DNA of 64,000 nucleotides from UBA4742 sp037138595 (GTDB lineage Bacteria; Actinomycetota; Acidimicrobiia; Acidimicrobiales; Acidimicrobilacustridaceae), in assembly GCA_037138595.1 (NCBI GenBank), contig JBAXIB010000004.1:73594-137593 (forward strand), given 5' to 3'. Numbering within the stretch: position 1 is the stretch's first letter; every line of letters begins with the position of its first letter. A model generated the notes under the pieces. That model searched no databases. It was not told where the DNA came from and worked only from the letters and a program-made list of their open reading frames with translations. The translations under genes were made by a program, and so were the position numbers. Below, in pieces: positions 33,412 through 43,200 of this stretch.

Positions 33412-34272
33412 CTATGCGTCTTTATGGCGACGCAAGGTGCGATACACGCGAGACACGGACCCGCCTGCAGCGACGTAAAATCCAATCGGACCAATCCAAC
33501 AGATTTCGATGTCGCGGTATCCAGCTGCCATCAAGTCTTTTGCAACTTCACCCAACAACGCCAGTCCTGCACCTTCGTGGCGACGATCCGGCGCGGTTCC
33601 AGTCGGACCAAACCATCGGGCGCGGTTGACCGAGTGACAGGCAAATGCCGTAACGGTTCCTGATGCATCGAATGTGGCAAGGCACGTTCCCTGTTCAATC
33701 GCTCGACGGGTTTCGTCAAGCCAACTTGGCCAGTTCGGACCAACTAATGCCTCAACCCCTGCGACTTGGTCATCGTCCAACACACGTCGCACCTCGACGC
33801 CAGCGGGAACTGGAGCACGAAATGTCACGGGAACCGACATGTTGATCGCGGCACCCGTCGGTTCATAACCCGCTGACTCTGCGAGGCACAACATCGCCAG
33901 CGCATCCATGTCGACTCCGGGCCAAAGGTAGAACGGAGCTGAACCGCCGAGGTGCATCTCGGATGCCCCTGATTTCCAGGCCCAATCTTCGGCGGCAGAT
34001 AACAGCGCTCGGCCGATTCCTGTTCGCTGCGCGTTCGGGTGGACGACGAGCAACTTAATGAATGCCACCACTGCGTCACCCCACTGTCGGGTGACCGCCA
34101 CAATCGTGCCAGAGCCATCGTCGGTGGCCAAGACCAGACCGGGATCGTCCCAGCAACAGGCAGTCAGTTCATCGACCGATAGTGCTTCATCGGTCATCGC
34201 TGTTGCGCAAAGAGCCGCGAGGTCACCGGCGCGATCTGGTCCCCACACGTCCATTGGACAAGCGTGGCACAC
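33412..34272 (-). CDS. GNAT N-acetyltransferase, two-domain type
   Basis: This protein of up to 286 residues contains one clear GNAT core: FIKLLVVHPNAQRTGIGRALLSAAEDWAWKSGASEMHLGG, with the acetyl-CoA loop R-T-G-I-G-R. The C-terminal half (residues 160-286) reads like a second, degenerate GNAT domain (GAGLALLGEVAKDLMAAGYRDIEI, GFYVAAGGSVSRVYRTLRR). The first start is GTG 34272; ATG at 34254 (MDVWGPDRAG) is an alternative. The acceptor is unknown. It converges on the YdjC gene and is divergent from a lipoprotein gene. Confidence 0.78.
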   Translation of the reverse strand: MCHACPMDVWGPDRAGDLAALCATAMTDEALSVDELTACCWDDPGLVLATDDGSGTIVAVTRQWGDAVVAFIKLLVVHPNAQRTGIGRALLSAAEDWAWKSGASEMHLGGSAPFYLWPGVDMDALAMLCLAESAGYEPTGAAINMSVPVTFRAPVPAGVEVRRVLDDDQVAGVEALVGPNWPSWLDETRRAIEQGTCLATFDASGTVTAFACHSVNRARWFGPTGTAPDRRHEGAGLALLGEVAKDLMAAGYRDIEICWIGPIGFYVAAGGSVSRVYRTLRRHKDA

Positions 34273-34330
34273 CTGACCCGCCGTTACGCATCAAACTCGC
34301 TCCACTCGAGACGTGCCACACTTTTCCCCG

Positions 34331-34747
34331 ATGACTTTCCCTCGACACATCCCACACCGCGGCTACGCAGTCATCGGTCTCATCGCCGCCGTCACCATGC
34401 TGTTGGGCGGCTGTTCAGGTTCGGCTACAACGACCCCAACTTTTGGCACATTTGACTTCACGCCAAGTGCAACCTTGCCCATCAGCGACGATGGCGCGTT
34501 GATGTTGACTGACATCACCACCGGAAGCGATCTGCCCGTCGGATCGATCATGGTCGTGACAAACGTGGGAACCAACCCCCACCGAATTGTTGGCACGGTT
34601 GATGGCGCTCAGATGTTCGACACTGGAGTCATGCAGTCCGGTAACTCGACGACGGTGGTGATCAGCGCGACAGGAACGGTCGAACTTCGAGATGTGCCAA
34701 CAAGTCGCGATCTCAAAATCACCGTGATCGAAGCAACTCCGAACTAA
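34331..34747 (+). CDS. Cupredoxin-like lipoprotein lacking copper ligands
   Basis: This is 138 residues from ATG 34331. The signal peptide ends in the lipobox LLGGC (C28). The mature part has GSIMVVTNVGTNPHRIVGT, FDTGVMQSGNSTTVVIS and GTVELRDVP, which follow the strand order of plastocyanin-like domains. One His (NPHRI) is in place, but the Cys-His-Met loop of blue copper proteins is missing, so it probably does not bind type 1 copper. It may act as a structural or binding domain on the cell surface. A GTG 18 nt upstream is an alternative start. Confidence 0.68.
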   Translation: MTFPRHIPHRGYAVIGLIAAVTMLLGGCSGSATTTPTFGTFDFTPSATLPISDDGALMLTDITTGSDLPVGSIMVVTNVGTNPHRIVGTVDGAQMFDTGVMQSGNSTTVVISATGTVELRDVPTSRDLKITVIEATPN

Positions 34748-34777
34748 CTCCTGCGCCAAGCGAAATACGATTTCGAG

Positions 34778-35632
34778 TTAGCGGAATCCGGCGAAGAGAT
34801 CCGTCTCGGGAAGATCAACTGGAATCTCGCTATGGGCAAGCACGTAGTCATCGAATGGATGAATTGCACGCGAGACGTCCCGTGGTAACCCAAACCAAAA
34901 CGGTGATGCGGGGTCAACCTGGGTCGCATGGGCAAGCAACGCCTCGACTCGGACGTCTTCGTATCCCTCAAGCGAAACCTGAGTTGTTATGCGGTGGTCC
35001 TGCGAAGGTCGTTTAAACCACTCTTCACCAAAAGGCGACTCGAGACCGAGCTCGACGAACTTTTCGTGTATCGCCAACATGCGCGCCTTCGACCATACGG
35101 TGTAATAGAGCTTGGCTATTTGCCAGGGCTCGCCGGCTTCGGGGTAGGCATTCGGGTCGGCCGCGGCATCCATGGCGGGACGACTGATGTCGTGAACCTT
35201 TAGATGATCGGGGTGTGGGTAGCCCTCCTGATCGTCGCTGTAGGTCACCAACACCTGGGGGCGTTCCCGGCGGATGATCTCCACCAGGCGACCGACGGCT
35301 TCGTCGAGAGGTGCATTCGCAAATGCATCCGCGCGAGCATTCGCATCACTCCCGGGCATTCCCGAATCGCGGTAGCCCAGCAGTTCGTAGTGGTCATAGC
35401 CGATAACCCGGACCGCAATTTCGAGTTCTTCGCGACGAACCTCGGCGAGTCGTTCACGAACATCTGGCAGGTCCAGTGCGGGGTTCAAGATGTCGCCCTC
35501 TTCGCCCCCGGTACAACACACCAATACGCTGCGAATCCCTTCGTGAAGGTATCGGGCCACGGTGCCGGCACCCTTAGATGATTCGTCATCGGGGTGCGCA
35601 TGAATTTGCATGAGACAAAGTGGTTCGGCCAT
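34778..35632 (-). CDS. mca: Mycothiol S-conjugate amidase
   Basis: This is 284 residues from ATG 35632, with TAGCGT exactly 6 nt upstream; a GTG one codon earlier is not needed. The PIG-L/LmbE fold has the zinc motif HAHPDDE (11-17) and the second site YPHPDH. The long Mca-specific insert (ALDLPDVRERLAEVRREELE, GYRDSGMPG, KLYYTVWSKARM) matches mycothiol S-conjugate amidase, which cleaves mycothiol adducts for detoxification. Its presence implies the organism makes mycothiol. MshB, the paralogue, is shorter and lacks some of these segments, so Mca is preferred. Confidence 0.88.
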   Translation of the reverse strand: MAEPLCLMQIHAHPDDESSKGAGTVARYLHEGIRSVLVCCTGGEEGDILNPALDLPDVRERLAEVRREELEIAVRVIGYDHYELLGYRDSGMPGSDANARADAFANAPLDEAVGRLVEIIRRERPQVLVTYSDDQEGYPHPDHLKVHDISRPAMDAAADPNAYPEAGEPWQIAKLYYTVWSKARMLAIHEKFVELGLESPFGEEWFKRPSQDHRITTQVSLEGYEDVRVEALLAHATQVDPASPFWFGLPRDVSRAIHPFDDYVLAHSEIPVDLPETDLFAGFR

Positions 35633-35692
35633 CACAACACGCTACCGGTGCCGCCAATCATTGACTTCACCGAAGGTGAACCATGCCAAAAC

Positions 35693-36934
35693 TCAGCGAG
35701 ATGACGACGAGACCGGCAAGGGTTCAAGGACGTACTCGCCGCTTTCATCATCCTCGAGGTACGTCCAGCCCAAGAGTTCGGCCAGCAAGGCTCGACCCTC
35801 GTCGGGTCCCGCGGCAATCAGTTCATCGGATGCCAGTAACTGCATGCCCCCACGAGGCCGATAAAAGAAGCGCCCACCTCGGCGAACCGCGAGCACCGAA
35901 TAGCCAGGCTCGATATTGAGTTCGAGGTCAGCCAGGGTCGCCTGGTCGGCACGCGAATTCGGCGCCACTGGCAGCCGCATCACGATTTCATCGGATTCAC
36001 CCAACGCGATCCCCAAAATGGGATGAATATCCTCACCCTCTTCGACGATCCAAACCATTTGCTGAGCGGCATCACCAATATCCTCGGCCGCCTGTGAAAG
36101 GTGAAGCAGGCCGCGCAAAGGAGCAGGATCAAGATCATCAGCAGCCGATCGAAGCACCCAAAGCTCCAGTCGATCCTTCATTTCATCAAGGCGACCAGCA
36201 AGATGACGAACCTCAGCCGCGAGACCTTGGTCGCGAAAGACCAGCGCCGAATAGGCCAAGCCGACCGCAACTTCAGACACGTTTTTCATCTCAACCAGTA
36301 CGTCGACGGCGCGATCCAAGTCGGTGAGCGTGCCATTTTCCGGAGCTTGCGGCGGGTTCCAATACGGCGCAGCGGCAAGTTCACGCAAGCGCACGATGCC
36401 CGCAGGCGGACCTTCGAGAAACAACACATCGCCGGGCACGAGCACTTCGTCGCCCTCGACGTCGGTGATCCAGTCACGATCACGTCGCACTGCCATCACC
36501 CGCATGCCAGTTGCGACAGGAAGCTCTAAGGCACTCAGCGGACGATGCGCCATGTGCGATCCATCTCGCACCAACACACGATGCGACACTTCTTCGGCCA
36601 TCGAAAGATCCGCAACCAGCTCACGAGGAATACCAAGTCGGTGCGTGACGATGCGAGCAATATCGAGCGCGTCGCTCGCGATTCGTTCAATCGCTCCGAT
36701 TACGCCAAGCACTGATGACATTGCTTCGGCCTCGTCGGGACGACGAACCGACAAAATACAGACCGCCCGCATGTCATGGACAAGGTCATTGAACTGCTCT
36801 TCAAGCTCACTGACCTCTTCTGCCATGTCAGGATCGCCGAAGTACACCGCGGCATAGGCAAGGTCCACCATGAGTTCAGACGTGTTCTTCGCGTCCGAAA
36901 GCATGGTCCGCAGATTTCGGGGGCGCTCGTCCAC
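35693..36934 (-). CDS. Tandem PhoU / TrkA-C (RCK_C) cytosolic protein
   Basis: This is 413 residues from GTG 36934, chosen because AAGAGGTC lies just upstream; the 87 in-frame residues further upstream are low-complexity. The protein has two copies of a PhoU-like helical module followed by an RCK_C (TrkA-C) beta module: helices from about 10 to 110 with SDAKNTSELMVDLAYAAVYFG, RCK_C with VATGMRVMAVRRDRDWITD and GDVLFLEGPP, then a second set with LVEMKNVSEVAVGLAYSALVF and EPGYSVLAVRRGGRFFYRP. There is no channel or transporter segment. RCK_C domains bind c-di-AMP or other ligands to gate K+ transport; a trans-acting regulatory subunit is inferred. Confidence 0.8.
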   Translation of the reverse strand: MDERPRNLRTMLSDAKNTSELMVDLAYAAVYFGDPDMAEEVSELEEQFNDLVHDMRAVCILSVRRPDEAEAMSSVLGVIGAIERIASDALDIARIVTHRLGIPRELVADLSMAEEVSHRVLVRDGSHMAHRPLSALELPVATGMRVMAVRRDRDWITDVEGDEVLVPGDVLFLEGPPAGIVRLRELAAAPYWNPPQAPENGTLTDLDRAVDVLVEMKNVSEVAVGLAYSALVFRDQGLAAEVRHLAGRLDEMKDRLELWVLRSAADDLDPAPLRGLLHLSQAAEDIGDAAQQMVWIVEEGEDIHPILGIALGESDEIVMRLPVAPNSRADQATLADLELNIEPGYSVLAVRRGGRFFYRPRGGMQLLASDELIAAGPDEGRALLAELLGWTYLEDDESGEYVLEPLPVSSSSR

Positions 36935-37069
36935 TTGACCTCTTGGCCTCGGCCGGAAATTACGGCCTGATGAGTGATCGGTACAGTTCTTCACAGATTG
37001 CCGAGCATCCAAGCCACTCATTGGCCAAGGCGCACGTATCACTGGGTGTAAAGAGCCTAGCCTGACCAG

Positions 37070-37756
37070 ATGATTCGAATCCCCCGAACCGTTCTCTCCG
37101 TGCGGCACCTCCGCCACGCCAGCGTCACCGTCGTGGTAAGTCTCGCCATCGTCGCCATCGTTGCCAGTTGCGGCACGACGGGGCGCGCCATGCAAAATCC
37201 CAAGCCAGGAGCGACCGCGCCGCCTCGAGCAGCCGACTCAACCACGACCTCAGCTGCGCCGGCTAAAGCCGCTGCCAACGCCAGTGGCCTGTTCACACTG
37301 ACTTCGGAAGCATTTGCTGCTGGCGGCAACATCCCAGCCGAGTACACCTGTGATGGCGTCGGAACCACGCCGACGTTCCGATGGTCGAAAATCCCAGATG
37401 GCACGGTCGAAATTGCGCTCGTGATCACCGACCCAGATACACCCGCAGTCATTCCGTGGGCGATCGTAGGTATCGGACCGAAAACCACCGGTCTATCCCC
37501 GACATCGATTCCCACCAACGCAGTGCAACTCGCGTCAAACTCCGAGACGGGCACCGGGGCTCACGCTTACTCCCCGATTTGCCCACTTGATCAACAACCG
37601 CATACCTACGACTTCACCCTTTATGCGCTTGGAACACCGTCTGGCCTCACCGCAACATCGCCAACTGAGAGTTCGCTTGTCACGTTGGCGTCGCAGGCAC
37701 TGCCCGGCGGAACTGCGGTCTTAACCGGCACCTACACCAGGACCAATGCCAACTGA
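37070..37756 (+). CDS. PEBP/YbhB-type lipoprotein
   Basis: This is 228 residues with TAGCCT exactly 6 nt before the ATG (leaderless). A lipoprotein signal ends in IVASC (C34), followed by an Ala/Thr/Pro linker to residue 70. The rest is a phosphatidylethanolamine-binding (YbhB/YbcL) domain: IPAEYTCDGVGTTPTFRWSKIPDGT, VITDPDTP and YDFTLYALG. The His that normally follows the DPDxP motif is not found (IPWAIVGI). Bacterial members have no well-established reaction. Its 3' end overlaps the convergent thioesterase gene by 25 nt. Confidence 0.8.
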   Translation: MIRIPRTVLSVRHLRHASVTVVVSLAIVAIVASCGTTGRAMQNPKPGATAPPRAADSTTTSAAPAKAAANASGLFTLTSEAFAAGGNIPAEYTCDGVGTTPTFRWSKIPDGTVEIALVITDPDTPAVIPWAIVGIGPKTTGLSPTSIPTNAVQLASNSETGTGAHAYSPICPLDQQPHTYDFTLYALGTPSGLTATSPTESSLVTLASQALPGGTAVLTGTYTRTNAN

Positions 37757-38532
37757 CGCGAGTGCGCGAGCAGCGAACCGTCACGAGTCCAAAGCTCGCC
37801 GTCTTCTTCAATAAAGCCGTCGGACGCGATGGCAGTTCGAAATACCGCTAGGACCCAATCGTCGTAACCGTCGGGTATTGGGTCACGAAGATGGACGGTT
37901 AGGTCAATTGTCGGCACGCCCGCGGGTGTCGTAATGCGACCAAAGACTGGCGGCACCCACGCATCAGCCATCGCGACTAGGACATGCTGATCGACGATCA
38001 GTGTCGAGGATTCCGCCGGATTCAAACGGATCCAGCCACCGGCGATCGCAGTATCGCCGCCACTAAATGGTGGCGGACCGATCGCCCATCGCTGCTCATA
38101 ACGCTGACGCATCACTGGTCCAACCGCGCCAAGACCCGGATCGAGATCCTCGGGCGGTGCCACGTCAGGCATGACTAAATCGCAAAACTCAATTGATGGT
38201 CGAGAGATCGAAAACGCACCAACCGCAATTGCGAGCAATCGACCGTCTTGCATCAGTCGAGCTGAAGCAGACGTGAGTGAACGACCTTCGCGTTCCACCG
38301 TCACGACTATGTCAACCGCACCTTCGGTCGGTGGTGCCAAATAATGAACGGTGAACGATCGCAGGCGTCGCTCAACGGCCGCGACCTCGGCAGTTACCGC
38401 ACGCAAAACCAGCGCCGCCACATACCCGCCATTCGGACCTCGATCGATCCACCAACCCGGATCGATCGTGCCGCGATAGCGACCACCACCCAAACTCTCG
38501 ACCCCCGTATCGGTTGCGAATCGATTTGCCAT
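37732..38532 (-). CDS. Acyl-CoA thioesterase family protein (double hotdog)
   Basis: This is 266 residues from ATG 38532, with TACGGT 7 nt upstream on the minus strand; 13 further upstream codons are excluded. It shows GTIDPGWWIDRGPNGGYVAALVLRAV, FTVHYLAPPTEGAVDIVVTV and, in the second half, TIDLTVHLRDPIPDGYDDWVL with EEDGELWTRDGSLLAHSRQLAL, the features of TesB-like thioesterases. Acyl-CoA hydrolysis is likely, chain length unknown. It is similar in organisation to the thioesterase at 28 kb but clearly a distinct paralogue. Confidence 0.82.
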   Translation of the reverse strand: MANRFATDTGVESLGGGRYRGTIDPGWWIDRGPNGGYVAALVLRAVTAEVAAVERRLRSFTVHYLAPPTEGAVDIVVTVEREGRSLTSASARLMQDGRLLAIAVGAFSISRPSIEFCDLVMPDVAPPEDLDPGLGAVGPVMRQRYEQRWAIGPPPFSGGDTAIAGGWIRLNPAESSTLIVDQHVLVAMADAWVPPVFGRITTPAGVPTIDLTVHLRDPIPDGYDDWVLAVFRTAIASDGFIEEDGELWTRDGSLLAHSRQLALVLV

Positions 38533-38622
38533 GGCAGTCACCGTAGCGACCGCAAGCCCGCCACCATTCACCGAGCTGTTTCACTTCGCCGGATCAGTTC
38601 GGCACTACCTCGACGCAGCGAC

Positions 38623-39276
38623 TCAACCCTTCAGCAATTCCGGCAAGGACGCCATTGAATCGAACACCGCGCCGTTTGCATGTTCAAGTAAGTGTCGAGG
38701 GGTTAACGCGCTGTAGGCAAACACCGTCATTCCTGCCGCCAAGCCAGCATCAACACCAGCAGGAGAATCTTCGATAACCGCGCATGTTGACGGGTCAACA
38801 CCCAAGGTCTGAGCGGCAAACAAAAACAGGTCCGGAGCGGGTTTTCCGACACCAACATCATCGGCACTAAAGAGCCACTCATCTTCGAAATACCGACGGA
38901 GGCCGGCCCGATCGAGAGTGAGCCGAATTCGTTCATGTCGAGCGCTTGATGCCACACACATTGCTGTTTGCTGCATCGCGACGAAGTGGAGAACGGCATC
39001 GGCGCCAGCTACGGCCTCGACCCCTGAAGCCAACGACGGATACACCGAGGCTCGGTAACGAGCTTCGAAGTCATCAGGAATTGGATGACCCAAATCCGAT
39101 TCCGCCAATTCGCGAACTCGGCCCAAGGTGCAACCTAGGTAACGCTCGACGCAGCCATACCAATCAATGTCAAGCCCATAGTCACCCAACAGTTCAGCCA
39201 GGTGGCGATTAGCGATTGGCTCGCTATCAACCAGTACACCGTCATTGTCAAAAATCACCAACTTGAAACCGATCAC
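38623..39276 (-). CDS. HAD-superfamily phosphatase (subfamily IA)
   Basis: This 217-residue protein has motif I FDNDGVLVDSEP (nucleophile D10, acid D12), motif II in CVASSARHERI, motif III Lys in GVGKPAPD and motif IV IEDSPAGVDAG. A helical cap lies between residues 18 and 80. The pattern fits the phosphoglycolate/6-phosphogluconate phosphatase or beta-phosphoglucomutase group; the substrate is not resolved. The start is GTG 39276 with TAGCTT exactly 6 nt upstream on the minus strand. Confidence 0.85.
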   Translation of the reverse strand: MIGFKLVIFDNDGVLVDSEPIANRHLAELLGDYGLDIDWYGCVERYLGCTLGRVRELAESDLGHPIPDDFEARYRASVYPSLASGVEAVAGADAVLHFVAMQQTAMCVASSARHERIRLTLDRAGLRRYFEDEWLFSADDVGVGKPAPDLFLFAAQTLGVDPSTCAVIEDSPAGVDAGLAAGMTVFAYSALTPRHLLEHANGAVFDSMASLPELLKG

Positions 39277-39358
39277 AGAGCAAAGCTACCGGTCCTTCTT
39301 AGGTGCTGGTCCCGCACGATCACGCCCATAACCGGCGCGCGCATGTAAGGCTCAGTTA

Positions 39359-39649
39359 ATGCATCCAGACGAACGCGTAAGATTTGTGGTGCAAACAGCT
39401 AAAGCAGTGCTCGCGGGCACCCTCGCGGCCGACCAAGGCGCACAAGCAGTCGCGATGCAAGCTGAGCAAATCACACCGTTACTTCGCAGCGACCGCGACT
39501 CAGTAACTCGGTCAGAATGCGACACCGTCGCAACCAATCTTCGACTCCTCGCCGAACAGGTCAACGACCGTGGTGCAGGGCTGAACGACCCATCGGCTCA
39601 TGTGGCAATGGCCGAGTCGATTGGCATGATGGCTCAAACGTTACGTTGA
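39359..39649 (+). CDS. Small helical protein, unknown function
   Basis: This 96-residue frame begins MHPDERVRFVVQTAKAVLAGTLAADQGAQAVAMQAEQITPLL and looks entirely alpha-helical, with no signal peptide or membrane segment. I do not recognise it. The upstream sequence AAGGCT lies 6 nt before ATG, close to the -10 pattern seen at other leaderless starts here. It is convergent with the DoxX gene (8-bp gap) and divergent from the HAD gene. Confidence 0.55.
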   Translation: MHPDERVRFVVQTAKAVLAGTLAADQGAQAVAMQAEQITPLLRSDRDSVTRSECDTVATNLRLLAEQVNDRGAGLNDPSAHVAMAESIGMMAQTLR

Positions 39650-39657
39650 TCCACGAC

Positions 39658-40260
39658 TTAGCCGTCGGTCGAACTTTCGGTCGCCGGTACCGGACGCTTA
39701 AAGATTGCAAGCAACATGATGGCCCCGCCGAAACCGCCGACGACTCCGATGAGCAGTCCGGTGATGCCAGCTAGATCAATGCCGAATACTCGGTCAAGCG
39801 ACCAGCCGCCGCCACCCATCGCGCTCAAGGCAAGGCCGACAACGACCAACGTCCCGGTGTACTCCCAGCCCTCGCCAGGTCGAAAGATGAAAAAGCCGTT
39901 GTGGCGGTGGATTGTCAAAATCGCGACTGATATGACTGCGACCAATCCGGTGGCCGCCAGCGGTGTCAACAATCCCAGAATCAACATCGTTCCAGCACCG
40001 AGTTCAACGATGCTGGCGAGCCACGCGTGCAAAACTCCGGGGCGCAGACCCAAGCTTTCGAACCAGCGTGCGGTGCCGGGGATTTTGCCGCCTCCCCAAA
40101 TGTGGTTGTAGCCGTGAGCCACCATCACTACCCCGGTGGCGATGCGCAATAAAAGTAAACCGATATTGAGACCGGTAAGGCTATAAACGTCGTTGAGATT
40201 GCTCGTAGCGAAGTGCATAGGTCCATCGTAAGTCCTGACTCGGTTCACCGCCTGCGTCAT
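39658..40260 (-). CDS. DoxX-family membrane protein
   Basis: This 200-residue protein has four hydrophobic helices with IGLLLLRIATGVVMVAHGYNHIWGG, a typical DoxX first helix, then VELGAGTMLILGLLTPLAATGLV. DoxX-like proteins are membrane proteins linked in some actinobacteria to thiol/oxidative stress. Starting at ATG 40260, it shares ATGA with the dnaE2 stop, so it may be the fourth gene of the SOS operon; ATG 40218 (MHFATSN) is an alternative that would uncouple it. No mechanistic link to mutagenesis is known to me. Confidence 0.82.
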   Translation of the reverse strand: MTQAVNRVRTYDGPMHFATSNLNDVYSLTGLNIGLLLLRIATGVVMVAHGYNHIWGGGKIPGTARWFESLGLRPGVLHAWLASIVELGAGTMLILGLLTPLAATGLVAVISVAILTIHRHNGFFIFRPGEGWEYTGTLVVVGLALSAMGGGGWSLDRVFGIDLAGITGLLIGVVGGFGGAIMLLAIFKRPVPATESSTDG

Positions 40261-43200
40261 CGGAAATCGCGTGACGGTACCGCTGAAGACAAGGGGAGTA
40301 ACTCAAGTTTTTCGGCCACAACATTGACCACGCCATCAACCTTTTCGATTCGTCCTCGCACCACCAGTGCCTGAGCTGACCTTGCCACCGTGCGATAGCG
40401 CATCCAACAACCCCGCGAACAGATCACGTTGATCAACCCAGTCTCATCTTCGAGATTGATGAACGTTGTGCCCGCCGCAGTAGCGGGGCGCTGACGATGT
40501 GTCACAACCCCCGCCACTAACACTCGATCCCCGTCAACCGCACCAAGAAGCCGAGCCGCGGTCACTACGCCCAACTCGTCCAAGATCGTCCGCACAAACC
40601 GTGTTGGATGACCATCGGGGGCAATGCCAGTCGCCCACAGATCGGCGGTTGCTTCCTCTCGTTCAGTCATGCCAGGAAGTTTTGGAGCATGCACCCCGGT
40701 GACCACACCGGCCAAACGATTTGCATCAGTTTGTGCGACGGCACCGGCTCCCCATAAGGCTTGACGCCGATCAATCGTCTCGCCGTCGCGATTAGCAAAA
40801 CACCCGAACGCCCCCGCGGTCGCCAAAGCTTCAAGCACGTTCAGCCCTACCGGAACCCGCCGCTTGAGATCTTCCATGTTGCGATAGTGACCGCACGCGT
40901 CTCGCTCTGCCACGATGCGTTCAGCAAGGTCAGTACTCATGTGGCGAACCGAGTCGAGCCCGAGCCGCACCGCGCCTTGCTCAAGTGTCGAGTTGGCGCA
41001 GGACGCGTTGACATCAGGAGTACGTACCTCGACGCCATGTCGGCGAGCGTCCTGCACCAACGTATGCGGCGAATAAAAACCCATGGGCTGTGCATTCAAT
41101 AACGCCGCACAAAACGCGGCCGGGTAATGAAGCTTGATCCACGCACTCGAATACACCAAGTAAGCAAACGACACCGAATGACTCTCCGGAAATCCGAAAT
41201 TGGCGAACGCCGATAATTTCTCGAAGATCTGATCGGCGATATCACCGGTTATGTCACGTTCGGCCATGCCGTCATAGAGCCGAATCCGAAGGCGCTCCAT
41301 GCGTTCTTTGCTGCGCTTCGAACCCATTGCTTGACGCAGTTGATCAGCCTCGCTAGGTGAAAACCCCGCCACGTCAATCGCCATCTGCATGAGCTGTTCT
41401 TGAAACAATGGAACACCAAGCGTCTTGGCCAAACTCGATTCGAGAAGCGGGTGCAAATAGGTGACCGGTTCGCGTCCACTACGACGGCGAAGATACGGAT
41501 GGACCGACCCACCTTGGATCGGTCCGGGTCGAATCAACGCCACCTCAACGACCAAGTCGTAAAATACGCGCGGTTTCAACCGCGGCAATGTAGCCATCTG
41601 TGCTCGGCTCTCGACTTGGAACACCCCGATTGAATCGGCACGACACAACATGTCGTAGACCTCGTCGTCTTGCGGGATAACGGCCAAGTCGATGGTGACA
41701 CCATGTGCCTCAGCAATGAAGTCGACCGCATAGTGAAGCGCACTCAACATGCCCAACCCGAGTAGATCAAACTTCACGAGACCTACCGCTGCGCAATCAT
41801 CTTTGTCCCACTGCAACACCGTTCGATTTTCCATACGCCCCCACTCGACCGGGCACACCTCGATCACCGGCCGATCACACAAGACCATGCCCCCCGAGTG
41901 GATACCAAGATGTCGCGGGAAATGCTCGACTTGCCGCGCGAGATCAAGTACCGAATCAGGGATGGCGGTTCCCGGTTTCACCCCGCGATCGACATCCAAC
42001 CCCGGAACTGGCCCCCACCGCTCAACTTGTTTCGACCATGCGTCTTGTTGTCCAGTCGCATAACCCAATGCTTTTGCCATGTCACGCACCGACGACTTCG
42101 CTCGATAGGTGATGACGTTGGCCACTTGAGCCGCATTCTCACGTCCGTAACGGTTGTAAATGTATTGAATGACTTCTTCTCGACGGTCGCTCTCAATGTC
42201 GACATCGATGTCGGGTGGCCCATCTCGCTCTGGCGACAAAAAGCGTTCGAACAGCAACCCAAGTCGGACCGCGTCAGCCTTCGTAACACCGAGAGCGAAG
42301 CACACCGCCGAATTAGCTGCTGATCCTCGTCCCTGACAATAGATATCGGCCCGATGACAGAACTCGACGATGTCCCACACGATCAAGAAATAACCGGCGA
42401 ATCCCAGTTCGTCGATAACAACCAACTCGTGATCAATTTGGGCCCATGCCCCCGGTACCTGTTCCACACCCCCAGTCGACAACGGGCGGGGACCATAGCG
42501 ATGCGTGGCCCCACGTTCGGCAAGTACACGCAGCCATGACATTTCGTCATGACCATCCGGACAGGGAAACGGCGGCAGGTTCGGTGCGACCAATGCCAGA
42601 TCGAATGCACATTCACGACCGATTGCCGCCGCTCGAGCAACTACCCCGGGATAGCGAGCAAACCGACGCGCCTGCTCGGCACCAGATCGCAGATGTGCCG
42701 ATGATGACGCTGGCAACCATCCAGCGAGATCATCGAGACTGCGCCGAGCGCGCACTGCCGCTAGCGCGGTAGCAAGTTGTCGGCGGTCGGGTGTCGCGTA
42801 ATGCACGTTGTTCGTGGCCACCACATCGAGCCCCGCTCTTGCGGCCAAATCGACCAGCGCGTCGTTACGCGCTGAATCAACTGGATCACCATGATCCCAT
42901 AGTTCGACTGCAACATGTTCGGCCCCAAAGACCTCAATCAACTGAGCGAGCTCACGCATCGCGGAAGCTGGCCCGTGATCGATCAACGCGGCCGGGACTG
43001 CACCTTTACGACAACCAGTAAGTACCTGCCAGTGATGACCACCTGGACCCGCGAGTTCAGCCAAATCAGCCAGCGACGTACGTGGTGCTCCTTTTTCGCC
43101 CTGCATCTGTGACCGGCTTGCGGCCCGGGCCAACTGGGCATAGCCGTGAGGATCGCGAGCCAACACCAACAAGTGCCGCTCGGCCGTGCCGGCACCGGGG

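Noticed and set aside
37070..37090. GATTCGAATCCCCC resembling the T-arm of a tRNA
   Set aside because: It is the start of the PEBP lipoprotein coding sequence (MIRIPR), and no acceptor stem, D-arm or anticodon arm can be built around it.
36935..37195. 87-residue extension of the PhoU/TrkA-C protein
   Set aside because: It is low-complexity, covers the promoter of the divergent lipoprotein gene, and a ribosome-binding site points to GTG 36934.
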